Position numbers and translations under genes: made by a program. 64,000 nucleotides of DNA. Origin: Sporosarcina luteola (GTDB lineage: Bacteria; Bacillota; Bacilli; Bacillales_A; Planococcaceae). Each line of letters starts with the position of its first letter. Position 1 is the stretch's first letter. The notes under the pieces are model-generated. The model did not search any database and had not been told where the DNA came from. It saw only the letters and a program-made list of their open reading frames with translations. Positions 53,016 to 62,587 of this stretch are shown here, in pieces. The stretch spans positions 23,103 through 87,102 of the forward strand of contig NZ_BJYL01000027.1 in the NCBI RefSeq assembly GCF_007991495.1, written 5' to 3'.

Positions 53016-53740
53016 CCTCCTTCCCCCTTTACAAACTGCCGTACTTTATCATTATGAGAAGTGTTTAATAGATCAGCTTCACCTGTCTCAATCAATTCTC
53101 CATCCATTACTACCCATGCGTAATCGGCCATTCTGATCGCCTGTTCTAGGTTATGGGTAATCCAAATGACTGTAACCCCACGCTCGCGATTCACTCGCCG
53201 TATTAAATCTTCTATTTCCTGTAATGAAACGCGGTCCAAAGCGGAGGTGATTTCATCCAATAAAAGAATCCTGGATTGATTCGCCAAGGTTCTTCCGATC
53301 GATACTTTTTGCTGCTGTCCTCCTGATAAATCGTTTGCATTGCGGTCAAGAAATCGAGGATCCAATCCGACTAATTCAAGAAGTTCTCCAGCCATTCTCC
53401 TTGGAAAGTCCTTTCCTTGCAGTTGGAGAGGGAGTGCAAGATTGTCATAGACAGTTCCTCTGATCATCGGGGAATTTTGCAGAACAATGCCTGCATGGCG
53501 GCGCAGTTTAATCGGCTCCATGCGTTGGATGGGTTGATCTTCGATGTAAATTTCTCCTTCAGTCGGGGAAAGAAGACCGTTGCATAATTTAAGGAGAGTC
53601 GTTTTCCCCGCACCGGAAGGACCGACCAATGTCGTGATTTTCCCGACTGGAAAGGATCCTGTAATGTTTTTTAAAATTGAAGTCTGTTGAATGGTATAAC
53701 TGACATTTTTGAAATGGAGCGCCGGCTTATAAACAGGCAT
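53012..53740 (-). CDS. fetA: Iron export ABC transporter ATPase FetA-like
   Basis: The 242-residue ATPase has Walker A VGPSGAGKTTLL near residue 37, the Q-loop VLQNSP, signature LSGGQQQKVSIGRTLA near 137, Walker B ILLLDEITSALD near 158 and the switch His in WITHN. It powers FetB. The ATG at 53740 with AAAGGAGG upstream replaces a 55-residue-longer reading without a ribosome site. Confidence 0.9.
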   Translation of the reverse strand: MPVYKPALHFKNVSYTIQQTSILKNITGSFPVGKITTLVGPSGAGKTTLLKLCNGLLSPTEGEIYIEDQPIQRMEPIKLRRHAGIVLQNSPMIRGTVYDNLALPLQLQGKDFPRRMAGELLELVGLDPRFLDRNANDLSGGQQQKVSIGRTLANQSRILLLDEITSALDRVSLQEIEDLIRRVNRERGVTVIWITHNLEQAIRMADYAWVVMDGELIETGEADLLNTSHNDKVRQFVKGEGG

Positions 53741-53965
53741 CAGTGTTATGCCTCCTTTAGTTAAATGTCTCACGTAAGCTACTTTACCATAAAAGTTGTA
53801 AACTAAAGTGAGTATCAGGGTGTTGGCGATAGCGAAACAATCGTATTTCATCCTCCCATAATTTTGGTGACGAGAGGGAATCCTCGAATTTAAGTTATTT
53901 CCCATTTGAAAGCGGGTAAATAGTGTATACTGGAAGCATTAGAAAGTGGAAGAAGGAGATTTGGC

Positions 53966-55435
53966 ATGAGCTCGATTTATTCAGATGACAGTTTAGCTTT
54001 ACATACAGATCTTTATCAAATCAATATGACAGAATCGTACTGGGCAGATGGTATTCATGAACGGAAAGCCGTGTTTGAGCTTTTCTTCAGAAATTTGCCA
54101 TTCGGAAACGGCTATGCAATTTTCGCTGGACTTGAACGCATCCTCGACTATTTGAAGGATTTTCATTTCAGTGAAAGTGACATCGCTTATTTGAAGGAGG
54201 AACTCGGATTTCAGGATGACTTCCTCTCCTATTTAAAAGGTCTTCGTTTCACCGGGGATGTATATTCCATGGTGGAGGGGGAACTCGTATTTGCGAATGA
54301 ACCGATCCTTCGCGTGGAAACAACATTGGCTGAAGCGCAGCTCATCGAAACGGCGCTATTGAATATTGTGAACTTCCAAACGCTTATTGCAACGAAAGCA
54401 AGTCGTATCAAACAAGTTGTAAAAGATGACGTTGTCATGGAATTCGGCAGCCGCCGCGCCCATGAAATGGATGCTGCAGTTTGGGGAGCGCGCGCCGCTG
54501 TTATCGGTGGCGTTGAAGCTACGAGCAATGTCCGTGCTGGCAAACGTTTCGGCATTCCGGTCGCGGGCACACATGCGCATTCATTGGTCCAGGCATATAA
54601 AAGTGAATACGAAGCATTTCATTCATACGCTAGACGTCATAAAGACTGCGTATTTCTTGTCGATACGTACAACACGCTCAAAATTGGCATCCCGACTGCA
54701 ATTCAAGTCGCTAAAGAGCTTGGCGATAAAATCAATTTCATCGGCATCCGCCTCGATAGCGGAGATATCGCTTTTCTTTCAAAAGAAGCGCGTCGGATGT
54801 TGGACAATGCAGGTTTTACAGAGGCGAAAATTGTCGTTTCGAATGATCTTGATGAATATACAATCCTTAACTTGAAAGCGCAAGGGGCCAAGGTCGATGT
54901 ATGGGGAATCGGCACGAAACTCATTACGGCTTACGACCAGCCTGCATTGGGTGCGGTTTATAAAATCGTTGCCATTGAGAACGAAAAAGGTGAAATGGAA
55001 GATACGATCAAAATCTCATCCAACGTTGAAAAAGTGACGACGCCTGGACAGAAAAAGCTGTATCGCATCATCGACAGGGAAAACGGCAAAGCGGAAGGCG
55101 ACTACATTACGATGTATGACGAAGACCCAACGACAGAAAAAAGGATTAAAATGTTCCATCCGGTCCATACATTCATTTCGAAATTTGTGACGAATTTCGA
55201 TGCAGTCAATTTGCATACGAAAGTAGTGGAAGGCGGGAACGTGATATATACAAATCCTGATTTGAATGAAATGCGCGATTATGCCCATAACAATTTGCAT
55301 TTATTATGGGATGAATACAAACGTTCTTTGAACCCAGAGGAATACCCTGTAGATTTAAGCCAGAAGTGCTGGGATAACAAAATGCGCAACATCCGTGAAG
55401 TGCAAGACAAAGTGGATGAGTTTTCTACGAGATAG
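53966..55435 (+). CDS. pncB: Nicotinate phosphoribosyltransferase PncB
   Basis: PncB converts nicotinate and PRPP to nicotinate mononucleotide in NAD salvage. The 489-residue protein has the N-terminal DLYQINMTESYWADG, the catalytic region MEFGSRRAHEMDAAVWGARAA near residue 159, the PRPP-site RLDSGDIAFLSKEARR near 269 and a C-terminal tail typical of the Gram-positive long form. A promoter-like TATACT lies at 53926. It is followed 12 bases later by nadE, so both NAD salvage steps are one operon. Confidence 0.94.
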   Translation: MSSIYSDDSLALHTDLYQINMTESYWADGIHERKAVFELFFRNLPFGNGYAIFAGLERILDYLKDFHFSESDIAYLKEELGFQDDFLSYLKGLRFTGDVYSMVEGELVFANEPILRVETTLAEAQLIETALLNIVNFQTLIATKASRIKQVVKDDVVMEFGSRRAHEMDAAVWGARAAVIGGVEATSNVRAGKRFGIPVAGTHAHSLVQAYKSEYEAFHSYARRHKDCVFLVDTYNTLKIGIPTAIQVAKELGDKINFIGIRLDSGDIAFLSKEARRMLDNAGFTEAKIVVSNDLDEYTILNLKAQGAKVDVWGIGTKLITAYDQPALGAVYKIVAIENEKGEMEDTIKISSNVEKVTTPGQKKLYRIIDRENGKAEGDYITMYDEDPTTEKRIKMFHPVHTFISKFVTNFDAVNLHTKVVEGGNVIYTNPDLNEMRDYAHNNLHLLWDEYKRSLNPEEYPVDLSQKCWDNKMRNIREVQDKVDEFSTR

Positions 55436-55447
55436 GAGGTCTCTGAA

Positions 55448-56272
55448 ATGACATTCCAAGAACAGGTTATCGCTGAACTGAAAAGCAAACCGACAATTGA
55501 TCCGAAGGTGGAAATCCGCAAATCGATCGATTTTATGAAGGACTATGCAACCAAAAACACATTCGTGAACGGCTTCGTCCTTGGTATCTCGGGAGGTCAG
55601 GATTCAACGCTTGTCGGGAAACTTGCCCAAATGGCTGTTGACGAGTTGAATGAAGAAAACCAAACGGATCGTTATAAATTCATCGCAATTAGACTCCCTT
55701 ACGGCAAGCAATTCGATGAGGACGACGCTCAAGACGCAATCGGCTTCATCCAACCTTCGACAACATACACAGTCGACATCAAGGAAGCAGTCGATGCGAG
55801 CGAACGAGCGCTTGCTCAAGCGGGCATCACCATTTCCGATTACACAAAGGGGAATGAAAAAGCCCGGGAGCGCATGAAAGTCCAATTTTCCATTGCGGCT
55901 TCACTTAGCTGCATTGTACTCGGGACGGACCATGCAGCCGAAGCATTGACCGGTTTCTATACGAAATTCGGAGACGGCGCAGCCGACCTCATGCCAATCT
56001 ACCGCTTGAACAAGCGGCAAGGCCGGCAATTATTGAAAGAACTCGGATGCCCAGAGCATTTGTATAAAAAGATCCCGACAGCCGACCTGGAGGACGAGAA
56101 GCCAGCGCTGCCGGATGAGGTCGCACTTGGTGTCTCGTATGACGAGATTGACGATTTTCTTGAAGGAAAACAAGTGTCTGATAAGGCGCTGGAAACGATT
56201 GAAAAGCATTTCAGCAGATCAGCCCACAAGAGACATATGCCGATTACAATATTCGACGATTTTTGGAAATGA
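55448..56272 (+). CDS. nadE: Ammonia-dependent NAD synthetase NadE
   Basis: NadE amidates nicotinate adenine dinucleotide to NAD with ATP. The 274-residue length and lack of a glutaminase/nitrilase domain make it the NH3-dependent type of Bacillus. The PP-loop [17 protein letters not shown] is near residue 46, and [25 protein letters not shown] near 159 and [17 protein letters not shown] near 204 form the substrate and magnesium site. It is co-transcribed with pncB. Confidence 0.95.
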   Translation: MTFQEQVIAELKSKPTIDPKVEIRKSIDFMKDYATKNTFVNGFVLGISGGQDSTLVGKLAQMAVDELNEENQTDRYKFIAIRLPYGKQFDEDDAQDAIGFIQPSTTYTVDIKEAVDASERALAQAGITISDYTKGNEKARERMKVQFSIAASLSCIVLGTDHAAEALTGFYTKFGDGAADLMPIYRLNKRQGRQLLKELGCPEHLYKKIPTADLEDEKPALPDEVALGVSYDEIDDFLEGKQVSDKALETIEKHFSRSAHKRHMPITIFDDFWK

Positions 56273-56273
56273 T

Positions 56274-56309
56274 AACAAAACCGCCTTCTTAATTGAATGG
56301 CGGTTTTGT
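56274..56309 (+). terminator. Terminator of pncB-nadE
   Basis: CAAAACCGCC pairs with GGCGGTTTTG across a 14-base loop. Confidence 0.75.
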
Positions 56310-56431
56310 GCCGTCTATTTCCAAGTGTTTAAGCGGCTTGTGGCTTTATGAAATTTACGTTATTATAAGGTTACATTTTGTAAATTTTCGGACATGTTAT
56401 ATAGAGAGAAGTTGGAATTGGAGGAAATAGA

Positions 56432-57379
56432 ATGACACACGCACAAGTGATTGATAAAGTATTGGCGAATATCGACAAAGTGATGATCGGCAAACGGGAT
56501 ATTTCCGAGCTGAGTGTAACTGCCATGCTAGCGGGCGGTCATGTATTACTTGAGGACGTACCTGGCGTTGGCAAGACGATGATGGTCAAAGCTTTGGCGA
56601 AATCGATAGGCGCTACTTTTAAACGGATACAATTCACTCCGGATTTATTGCCTTCGGACGTCCTTGGAGTGTCAATTTACAATCCGAAAGAAATGGAATT
56701 TGAATTCAGACCGGGACCGATTGTCGGAAACATCGTTCTAGCAGATGAAATCAATCGGACTTCACCTAAAACGCAAGCTGCGCTTTTGGAAAGCATGGAA
56801 GAATCATCTGTAACTGTAGATGGTGAAACGATTCGCATCCCGCAACCGTTTTTCGTCATGGCCACCCAAAATCCGATTGAATACGAAGGCACATACCCGC
56901 TTCCAGAAGCGCAATTGGATCGTTTTCTATTCAAATTAAAAATGGGGTATCCAAAAAGGATCGAAGAGATTGAAGTGCTTGAACGTGCGGAAAAAACGGT
57001 GCCGATCGACCATTTGGAAACCGTGCTCTCCATCCAAGAATTAAGAGAACTCCAAGACGCTGTAAAAGAAGTGAATGTCGATCAAACAATCAAATCATAT
57101 ATTGTCGATTGTGCGTCTGAAACACGAAATAATCCATATGTCTATTTAGGAGTCAGTCCACGTGGATCGTTAGCTCTTATGAAGTCTTGCCAGGCATATG
57201 CGCTTATTAAAGGACGGACATATGTCACTCCCGATGATGTGAAATATTTGGCTCCATTCGTGTTTGGTCATCGGATTATCTTAAAATCGGAAGCGAAGTA
57301 CGAAGGGATTACGGCTAATGAAATTATTGAACGAATCCTTACACGGGTCAGCGTTCCGATCGACCGGGTTAAATTGTAA
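56432..57379 (+). CDS. yeaC: MoxR family AAA+ ATPase
   Basis: The 315-residue AAA+ protein has Walker A DVPGVGKTMMVKAL near residue 41, Walker B ADEINRTSPKTQAALLESME near 105, sensor 1 MATQNPIEYEGTYPLPEAQLDRF near 141 (abridged) and a C-terminal lid. MoxR ATPases help assemble or activate vWA/DUF58 partners. Its stop shares a base with the start of the DUF58 gene. The order MoxR-DUF58-transglutaminase-guaA-pbuG is that of Bacillus yeaC-yeaD-yebA-guaA-pbuG. Confidence 0.93.
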   Translation: MTHAQVIDKVLANIDKVMIGKRDISELSVTAMLAGGHVLLEDVPGVGKTMMVKALAKSIGATFKRIQFTPDLLPSDVLGVSIYNPKEMEFEFRPGPIVGNIVLADEINRTSPKTQAALLESMEESSVTVDGETIRIPQPFFVMATQNPIEYEGTYPLPEAQLDRFLFKLKMGYPKRIEEIEVLERAEKTVPIDHLETVLSIQELRELQDAVKEVNVDQTIKSYIVDCASETRNNPYVYLGVSPRGSLALMKSCQAYALIKGRTYVTPDDVKYLAPFVFGHRIILKSEAKYEGITANEIIERILTRVSVPIDRVKL

Positions 57380-58590
57380 TGAAAAAAGGAAGAAAACTGC
57401 TTTCGATGACGGGCCGATTTGTTTTCATCGTCAGCCTCTTCTTTTCCGTATATGTATTTGCAATGTTTCAAGGAGGAAAAGTAAGCTGGACGATTTTTTA
57501 TATGTTAACCCCTTTCCTCCTATATTCCATCGCCCTATTTGTCTACCCAATGAATAATATAAAGGCTGAGCGGATCATCCATACACGGGCGATCGAAAGG
57601 GGCGGGAAATTATCCGTCACTGTAAAAATCAGTCGTACGGTTCCTTTTCCATTGCTATATGCGGGTGCGAGCGAGAAATGGGAAGATCCTGAAATGGCAA
57701 TAAAAGCAAATAATCGGACGAAGCATCTTTTTATATTCGGTTTTAAAAAAGAAGTGGAATGGTCCTATGAAATTGAGAAGCTTCCAAGAGGGGAGCATAT
57801 TGTTAAAGGCATTGAAGTTGAGGTATCCGATTTTTTCGGATGGATTCAAAAACGAGCATTTCTTGAGCTGAAAGATACAATTCTCGTTTACCCTACGACA
57901 ACGCCGATGAAATACGTGCCGATCAATGCGCAATATGACCGCGGCTCTCTTGTTTCGCCATTTTCACTTGTAAAGGATACTACCATGGCGACTGGAGTGC
58001 GTGATTATCAGTCGGGCGACAGGGTTACTTGGATTCACTGGAAATCATTTGCGCGCACGCAAAACCTTATGACGAAGGAGTTCGAGGATCGGCAATCTGA
58101 AGATCTCGTCGTTGTGTTGGATAATCGCGCCTCTGAAACGTTTGAAGAGCAAGTGGAACTTGCCGCGTCCATCGTGGAGGAAGCCGCAAGCCACCAGGCA
58201 AATATCGGATTTATTTCCGTCGGAGCTGAAACGGCTGTCTTTCCGTTTATCCATTCAGCAGACCAACTACATGATGTTTTTGTGCATTTAGCGAAAGTGA
58301 AACAGGTTCCTGCTGAAGAGGTTTTACCGCTTGAGGTATCGTCCTTTACAGGAGGTGCAGGAAGCGTCGTATTAGTAACCGGAAATCCTGACTGGCCTTT
58401 CATCCAATCGGTAATGGGGTTTGTAAAAAACAGGAAGTCAGTCATTTGCTTCATCGTTGTGAACAGGGAAGAACCAATTTCGGATCGTCTGTACGAACAG
58501 ATAAAGTTTGCTGAAGCAAAAGGAATAACTGTTCATATGTTAGGTAAAATGCAATTCTCAGAAGCTTTCAAGGAGGTGGCGAGTCTATGA
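57379..58590 (+). CDS. yeaD: DUF58 protein (YeaD-like)
   Basis: The 403-residue protein has two N-terminal membrane segments and the DUF58 signature GVRDYQSGDRVTWIHWKSFART near residue 200 (first 20 shown in part), followed by a vWA-like domain (LVVVLDNRASETFEEQVELA). It is translationally coupled to the MoxR gene before it and overlaps the transglutaminase gene by 4 bases. The trio probably forms one envelope-associated machine whose job is unknown. Confidence 0.9.
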   Translation: MKKGRKLLSMTGRFVFIVSLFFSVYVFAMFQGGKVSWTIFYMLTPFLLYSIALFVYPMNNIKAERIIHTRAIERGGKLSVTVKISRTVPFPLLYAGASEKWEDPEMAIKANNRTKHLFIFGFKKEVEWSYEIEKLPRGEHIVKGIEVEVSDFFGWIQKRAFLELKDTILVYPTTTPMKYVPINAQYDRGSLVSPFSLVKDTTMATGVRDYQSGDRVTWIHWKSFARTQNLMTKEFEDRQSEDLVVVLDNRASETFEEQVELAASIVEEAASHQANIGFISVGAETAVFPFIHSADQLHDVFVHLAKVKQVPAEEVLPLEVSSFTGGAGSVVLVTGNPDWPFIQSVMGFVKNRKSVICFIVVNREEPISDRLYEQIKFAEAKGITVHMLGKMQFSEAFKEVASL

Positions 58591-60785
58591 ATGAAGGAAA
58601 GATTGATGTGCGGTTCCTTATGCTCATGTATGCGCTCGCTTTTGTTTTACTCTGGGAATGGCTTTTGCCAGTCGTTGAACTGACAGACACTGAGTACATT
58701 GGGATCTTCCTATGGTTCATCGGTATATCCTTCCTTTTCGGACTGCTAAGAATGAAATGGTGGATTGCTGTCCCGTTGAAAATCATTTATCTTTTTTGGT
58801 CGTTGCACTTCGTATTTTTTAAAATGCCTTTTTTCTCGAAAGAATCGGTATCCCTGCTTATAAGCGATCTTATGTCGAACTTCGCTATCATCACAACAGG
58901 TGACTGGGGAAGTATAACGAATCCGATGCGCACTGTTCTTTTCTTTGTTCTATTATGGATGACAATCTATTTGATTCGTCATTGGATTGAAGTGCGAAAA
59001 AGCATTCTCCTTTTCTATGTCATGACTGTTGTATTCATATCGGTGTTGGATACGTTCAGTTCATATGCCGCGGATGGGGCTGTTTTCCGGGTTATGGTGA
59101 CTGGTCTTTTATTAATAGGATTGTTGACGATTTCACGTCTATCCGCAAAACATGGCCGCAAAATGAATACGGGAATGTTCGCGGCTTTTTCGCTTCCATT
59201 GCTTTTTGCTGTTATCGGAAGCAGTGCATTTGCAAGTGTCATGCCGGATAAGGGACCTGCTTGGGCGGATCCAATCCCTTTTTTGAAATCGGTTGTGCAA
59301 GGTGAAGGGGTTGGCAGCGGAAGTGGAAGCGTTGTGTCTAAAAGCGGATACGATCCTGATGATTCGAGGCTAGGAGGTTCTTTCTCGCAAGATGATACAT
59401 TGATTTTTAGTGCGGTCGTTCCGAAGAAGCAGTACTGGAAAATCGAAACGAAAAACACGTATACCGGAAAAGGCTGGGAACAGACTCCTGTGGAAAGATC
59501 ACCGGTCAATATTGTTCCAGGCTCTTTGTTTGGGGCATCTTCCGATATACTGGAAGGAAGCGATGTTCTCCGCGCAGAAGTGACGATCCAAGAGCAGCTG
59601 CCTTATCTTGTCTACCCGTACGGCACTTCTAAAATTCATACACGAACCGATGTCGTCTTACAGAACCAGGAGGAGACCGGTCAATTTTGGGCGATGAAAG
59701 ACAGTGAAAAATTCGAATTGGACTCATTTGGAATTGATCTTTCCGAACAAAACTTCAGCTTAAAAGCATTACAGGAAACTTCCATGGATGATTACTCATT
59801 GGAATCTGAGGATTTCACCCAATACTTGCAGCTCCCCAATGATTTGCCGGAAAGAGTGAGTGAATTGGCAACTCAGATTACTGGAAGCGAGGAAAGTGTC
59901 TACGAAAAAGCGAAGTCGATTGAACGATATTTTAATAGGGGTGGCTTTTCTTACGACCAACAGGACGTAGCGATCCCGAAAGGCAATGAAGATTATGTGG
60001 ATCAATTCCTTTTTGACACGAAACGGGGCTATTGCGATAACTTTTCGACTTCAATGGTTGTAATGCTGCGGGCAGTCGATATACCCGCCAGATGGGTGAA
60101 AGGTTTTGCTCCAGGTGAAACTGAAAGAAATTCAAAAGGAAAAACAGAACATAAAATCACTAACAATGAGGCACACTCATGGGTGGAGGCCTATATTCCA
60201 GGATTCGGTTGGATGCCTTTTGAGCCGACGATCGGATTTTCGAACCTTACCGACATCGACTATGATTTAGAAACTGATATGAGCGATCCGGAGACGCCGA
60301 ATATGGAAGAACGGGAAAGACCAGAAAAAGAAAAAGAGGAGGTACCAGCAGCGACAAAGTCAGATGATGGAGGGTTTGGGTCTTTTTTCAAGCCGATAGG
60401 TGATTTTCTGAGTAAGCATAAATGGATTGGGATAATAGGTTCTGTTCTTATTCTGTATATCGTCTGGAAGATTTATTCGAATCGCGGAAAATGGGTCCCA
60501 AGGCTCCTTGTTCATTCTTACCGGAAGAGGAAGGCAGACTGGAACTTGTATAAGAAACAATATAAGAGCTTGCTGAAACAATTAGAGAGGTTTGGAATCA
60601 AACGGTCAGATAGCATGACGTTATCCGAATATGCGAAAACGGTTGATACGTATTTTGGTGGCCGTCAAATGGGGATGTTGACCGCAGCCTATGAGCAAGG
60701 TATATATGGCGGTTATACTTCAAATTTAGATTGGACAAGTTTGCAGGAAATATGGGAAGATTTAATCATTAGGGCAACTGGTTGA
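58587..60785 (+). CDS. yebA: Membrane transglutaminase-like protein (TgpA/YebA-like)
   Basis: The 732-residue protein has seven or so N-terminal membrane segments, an exterior transglutaminase-fold domain (Cys in KRGYCDNFSTSMVVMLRAV near residue 475, His in NEAHSWVEAYIPGFGWMPFE near 530), an acidic linker, one more membrane helix and a cytosolic DUF4129-type tail. In Bacillales it is encoded with MoxR and DUF58 proteins. A role in cell-surface cross-linking or proteolysis is inferred. The usual catalytic Asp appears as Glu in PFEPTIGF. Confidence 0.9.
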   Translation: MNEGKIDVRFLMLMYALAFVLLWEWLLPVVELTDTEYIGIFLWFIGISFLFGLLRMKWWIAVPLKIIYLFWSLHFVFFKMPFFSKESVSLLISDLMSNFAIITTGDWGSITNPMRTVLFFVLLWMTIYLIRHWIEVRKSILLFYVMTVVFISVLDTFSSYAADGAVFRVMVTGLLLIGLLTISRLSAKHGRKMNTGMFAAFSLPLLFAVIGSSAFASVMPDKGPAWADPIPFLKSVVQGEGVGSGSGSVVSKSGYDPDDSRLGGSFSQDDTLIFSAVVPKKQYWKIETKNTYTGKGWEQTPVERSPVNIVPGSLFGASSDILEGSDVLRAEVTIQEQLPYLVYPYGTSKIHTRTDVVLQNQEETGQFWAMKDSEKFELDSFGIDLSEQNFSLKALQETSMDDYSLESEDFTQYLQLPNDLPERVSELATQITGSEESVYEKAKSIERYFNRGGFSYDQQDVAIPKGNEDYVDQFLFDTKRGYCDNFSTSMVVMLRAVDIPARWVKGFAPGETERNSKGKTEHKITNNEAHSWVEAYIPGFGWMPFEPTIGFSNLTDIDYDLETDMSDPETPNMEERERPEKEKEEVPAATKSDDGGFGSFFKPIGDFLSKHKWIGIIGSVLILYIVWKIYSNRGKWVPRLLVHSYRKRKADWNLYKKQYKSLLKQLERFGIKRSDSMTLSEYAKTVDTYFGGRQMGMLTAAYEQGIYGGYTSNLDWTSLQEIWEDLIIRATG

Positions 60786-60829
60786 TTTTTTTGCGTTGCA
60801 AGAGTAACATATGAAAAAAGATAACTGAA

Positions 60830-60903
60830 GCCCTCGTATATGTCTGATAATATGGTTCGGACGTTTCTACCAAGTCACCGTGAATGACTTGTCTATGATG
60901 GCG
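60830..60903 (+). promoter_or_regulatory. Guanine-class purine riboswitch of guaA
   Basis: GCCCTCGTATATGTCTGATA, then ATATGGTTCGGAC, then GTTTCTACC, CAAGTCACCGTGAATGACTTG-type P3 (seven pairs) and TCTATGATGGC form a full purine aptamer. P1 is GCC-CTCGTA with TATGAT-GGC, one mismatch. The specificity base is C (60893). Two core positions differ from the xpt consensus: J1/2 reads TATAT and J3/1 reads TCT instead of ACT. No standard terminator overlaps it, but a long hairpin follows at 60938. Confidence 0.85.
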
Positions 60904-60937
60904 TGGATAGCTTTGTCTATTTATGCCTATTGTAGAG

Positions 60938-60982
60938 AGTAAAGACGCGTGGAAAGGAAGAACTTTCTAACGCGTCTTTACT
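60938..60982 (+). promoter_or_regulatory. Long hairpin between the purine aptamer and guaA
   Basis: AGTAAAGACGCGT pairs perfectly with ACGCGTCTTTACT, and an inner AAAG/CTTT extends it. No T run follows (next bases GATTTACGAGG), so it is an atypical expression platform, terminator or processing site, 43 bases before the guaA start. Confidence 0.6.
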
Positions 60983-61024
60983 GATTTACGAGGTTTCAGA
61001 ATTTATTTGGAAGAGGTGGATCAA

Positions 61025-62368
61025 TTGTCGACGGCTCCTTTAATGATTGAACAGGAAAAGATTGTAGTACTTGATTTGGGTAGTGCACATAACCAACTGA
61101 TCACACGGACAATCCGTGAGTTGGGAGTTTACAGTGAATTGCATCCTCATACGGTAACAGCGGCGGAAGTGAAAAACATGCAAGCTGTTGGAATCATTCT
61201 TTCAGGCGGCTCTAAAGATGCTGAATTTAACATCGACCCTGAAGTGTTCAATTTGGGCATCCCTGTACTTGAGATAGGCTCAAAGGGCGAAACAATTGCA
61301 TCCGCAAATGAAGAGAAACATGCATATGGCGAGCAATCCCATCCGGAAGTCGGACAACCTGCAGATGTAAAAGAAATGCTGCGTCATTTTGCTTTTGAAA
61401 TTTGCAAAGCGAAAGACAGCTGGACGATGAAAAGCTTCATCGATGTCGAAGTTGAAAAGATCCGTTCCCAAGTCGGCGATCGAAAAGTCCTCTGTGCGTT
61501 AAGCGGCGGTGTCGATTCATCGGTCGTTGCAGCATTGATCCACCGTGCAATCGGTGACCAGTTGACTTGCATCTTCGTTGACCACGGCTTACTTCGTAAA
61601 GGCGAAGTCGAAAGCGTTGTGGACACATTCAGCAATCAATTCCATATGAACTTCATTAAAGTTGATGCACGTAAACGTTTCTTGGACAAGCTGAAAGGCG
61701 TCACTGATCCGGAACAAAAACGTAAAATCATCGGCAGTGAATTCATTTATGTGTTCGATGAAGAATCAGCGAAGCTTGAAGGCATCGATTTCCTTGCACA
61801 AGGAACGATTTATGCGGATATTATCGAAAGCGGAACAGCGACTAACGAAGTCATCAAATCACACCATAACGTAGGCGGTTTGCCAGAAGATATGGATTTC
61901 GAATTGATTGAACCGCTAAAGGCATTGTTTAAAGATGAAGTACGTGCAGTTGGTGCTGAACTTGGACTTCCTTCGGACATCGTCCACCGCCAACCATTCC
62001 CTGGACCGGGTCTTGGGGTTCGTGTATTGGGAGAAATTACAGAAGAGAAGCTAGATATCGTTCGTGAAGCTGACTGGATTCTTCGTGAAGAAATCGCGAA
62101 AGCGGGACTTGACCGTGAAATCTGGCAGTACTTTGCAATCCTTCCTGATATCCGCAGTGTTGGTGTCAGAAACGAGAAGCGTTCATATGATTACGCTGTA
62201 GGCCTTCGTGCAGTTCACTCTGTAGATGGTATGACAGCAGATTGGGCGCGGATTCCTTGGGATATCCTTGAGAAAATCAGTACACGCATCACAGCAGAAG
62301 TCGACCACGTCAACCGTGTCGTCTACGATATTACCGCAAAACCACCTGGCACAATCGAGTGGGAATAA
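61025..62368 (+). CDS. guaA: GMP synthase GuaA with degenerate glutaminase domain
   Basis: GuaA aminates XMP to GMP. The 447-residue protein keeps a complete synthetase half (PP-loop SGGVDSS at residue 160, [32 protein letters not shown] end). The N-terminal glutamine amidotransferase half is about 65 residues short: where other GuaA read GICYGMQ it reads EIGSKGE (83-89), so the nucleophile Cys is gone and the following strands are missing. The HPE of the triad survives in SHPEV (105-109) but SGGP reads SGGS. Ammonia rather than glutamine should be the donor. Start TTG at 61025 follows AAGAGGTGG. Confidence 0.93.
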   Translation: MSTAPLMIEQEKIVVLDLGSAHNQLITRTIRELGVYSELHPHTVTAAEVKNMQAVGIILSGGSKDAEFNIDPEVFNLGIPVLEIGSKGETIASANEEKHAYGEQSHPEVGQPADVKEMLRHFAFEICKAKDSWTMKSFIDVEVEKIRSQVGDRKVLCALSGGVDSSVVAALIHRAIGDQLTCIFVDHGLLRKGEVESVVDTFSNQFHMNFIKVDARKRFLDKLKGVTDPEQKRKIIGSEFIYVFDEESAKLEGIDFLAQGTIYADIIESGTATNEVIKSHHNVGGLPEDMDFELIEPLKALFKDEVRAVGAELGLPSDIVHRQPFPGPGLGVRVLGEITEEKLDIVREADWILREEIAKAGLDREIWQYFAILPDIRSVGVRNEKRSYDYAVGLRAVHSVDGMTADWARIPWDILEKISTRITAEVDHVNRVVYDITAKPPGTIEWE

Positions 62369-62382
62369 AACTAAATAGTTGC

Positions 62383-62531
62383 ATCGTATAATCTTGGGAA
62401 TATGGCCCATAAGTCTCTACCGGAACACCTTAAATGATCCGACTACGATTTTTGAATGAAGGGAGAAATCCTTTTAATTTGACTGTCAATAGGGAAGTAT
62501 ACGATTAGCGTCGTATATTTCCCTGTTTTTT
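62383..62531 (+). promoter_or_regulatory. Guanine-class purine riboswitch and terminator of pbuG
   Basis: ATCGTATAATC opens the aptamer, AAGTCTCTACCGG and the P3 arm follow, and GACTACGAT closes P1 (62383-62449), with C (62443) at the specificity position. A terminator with stem GGGAA-TATACGA/TCGTATA-TTCCC and a T6 run lies at 62492-62531. This is the standard OFF-switch layout for a purine permease. Confidence 0.93.
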
Positions 62532-62587
62532 ATTGGCCATTTTGTTATTAGCAAACTACTAAAATCATCAATTAAAGGACGGTCATC

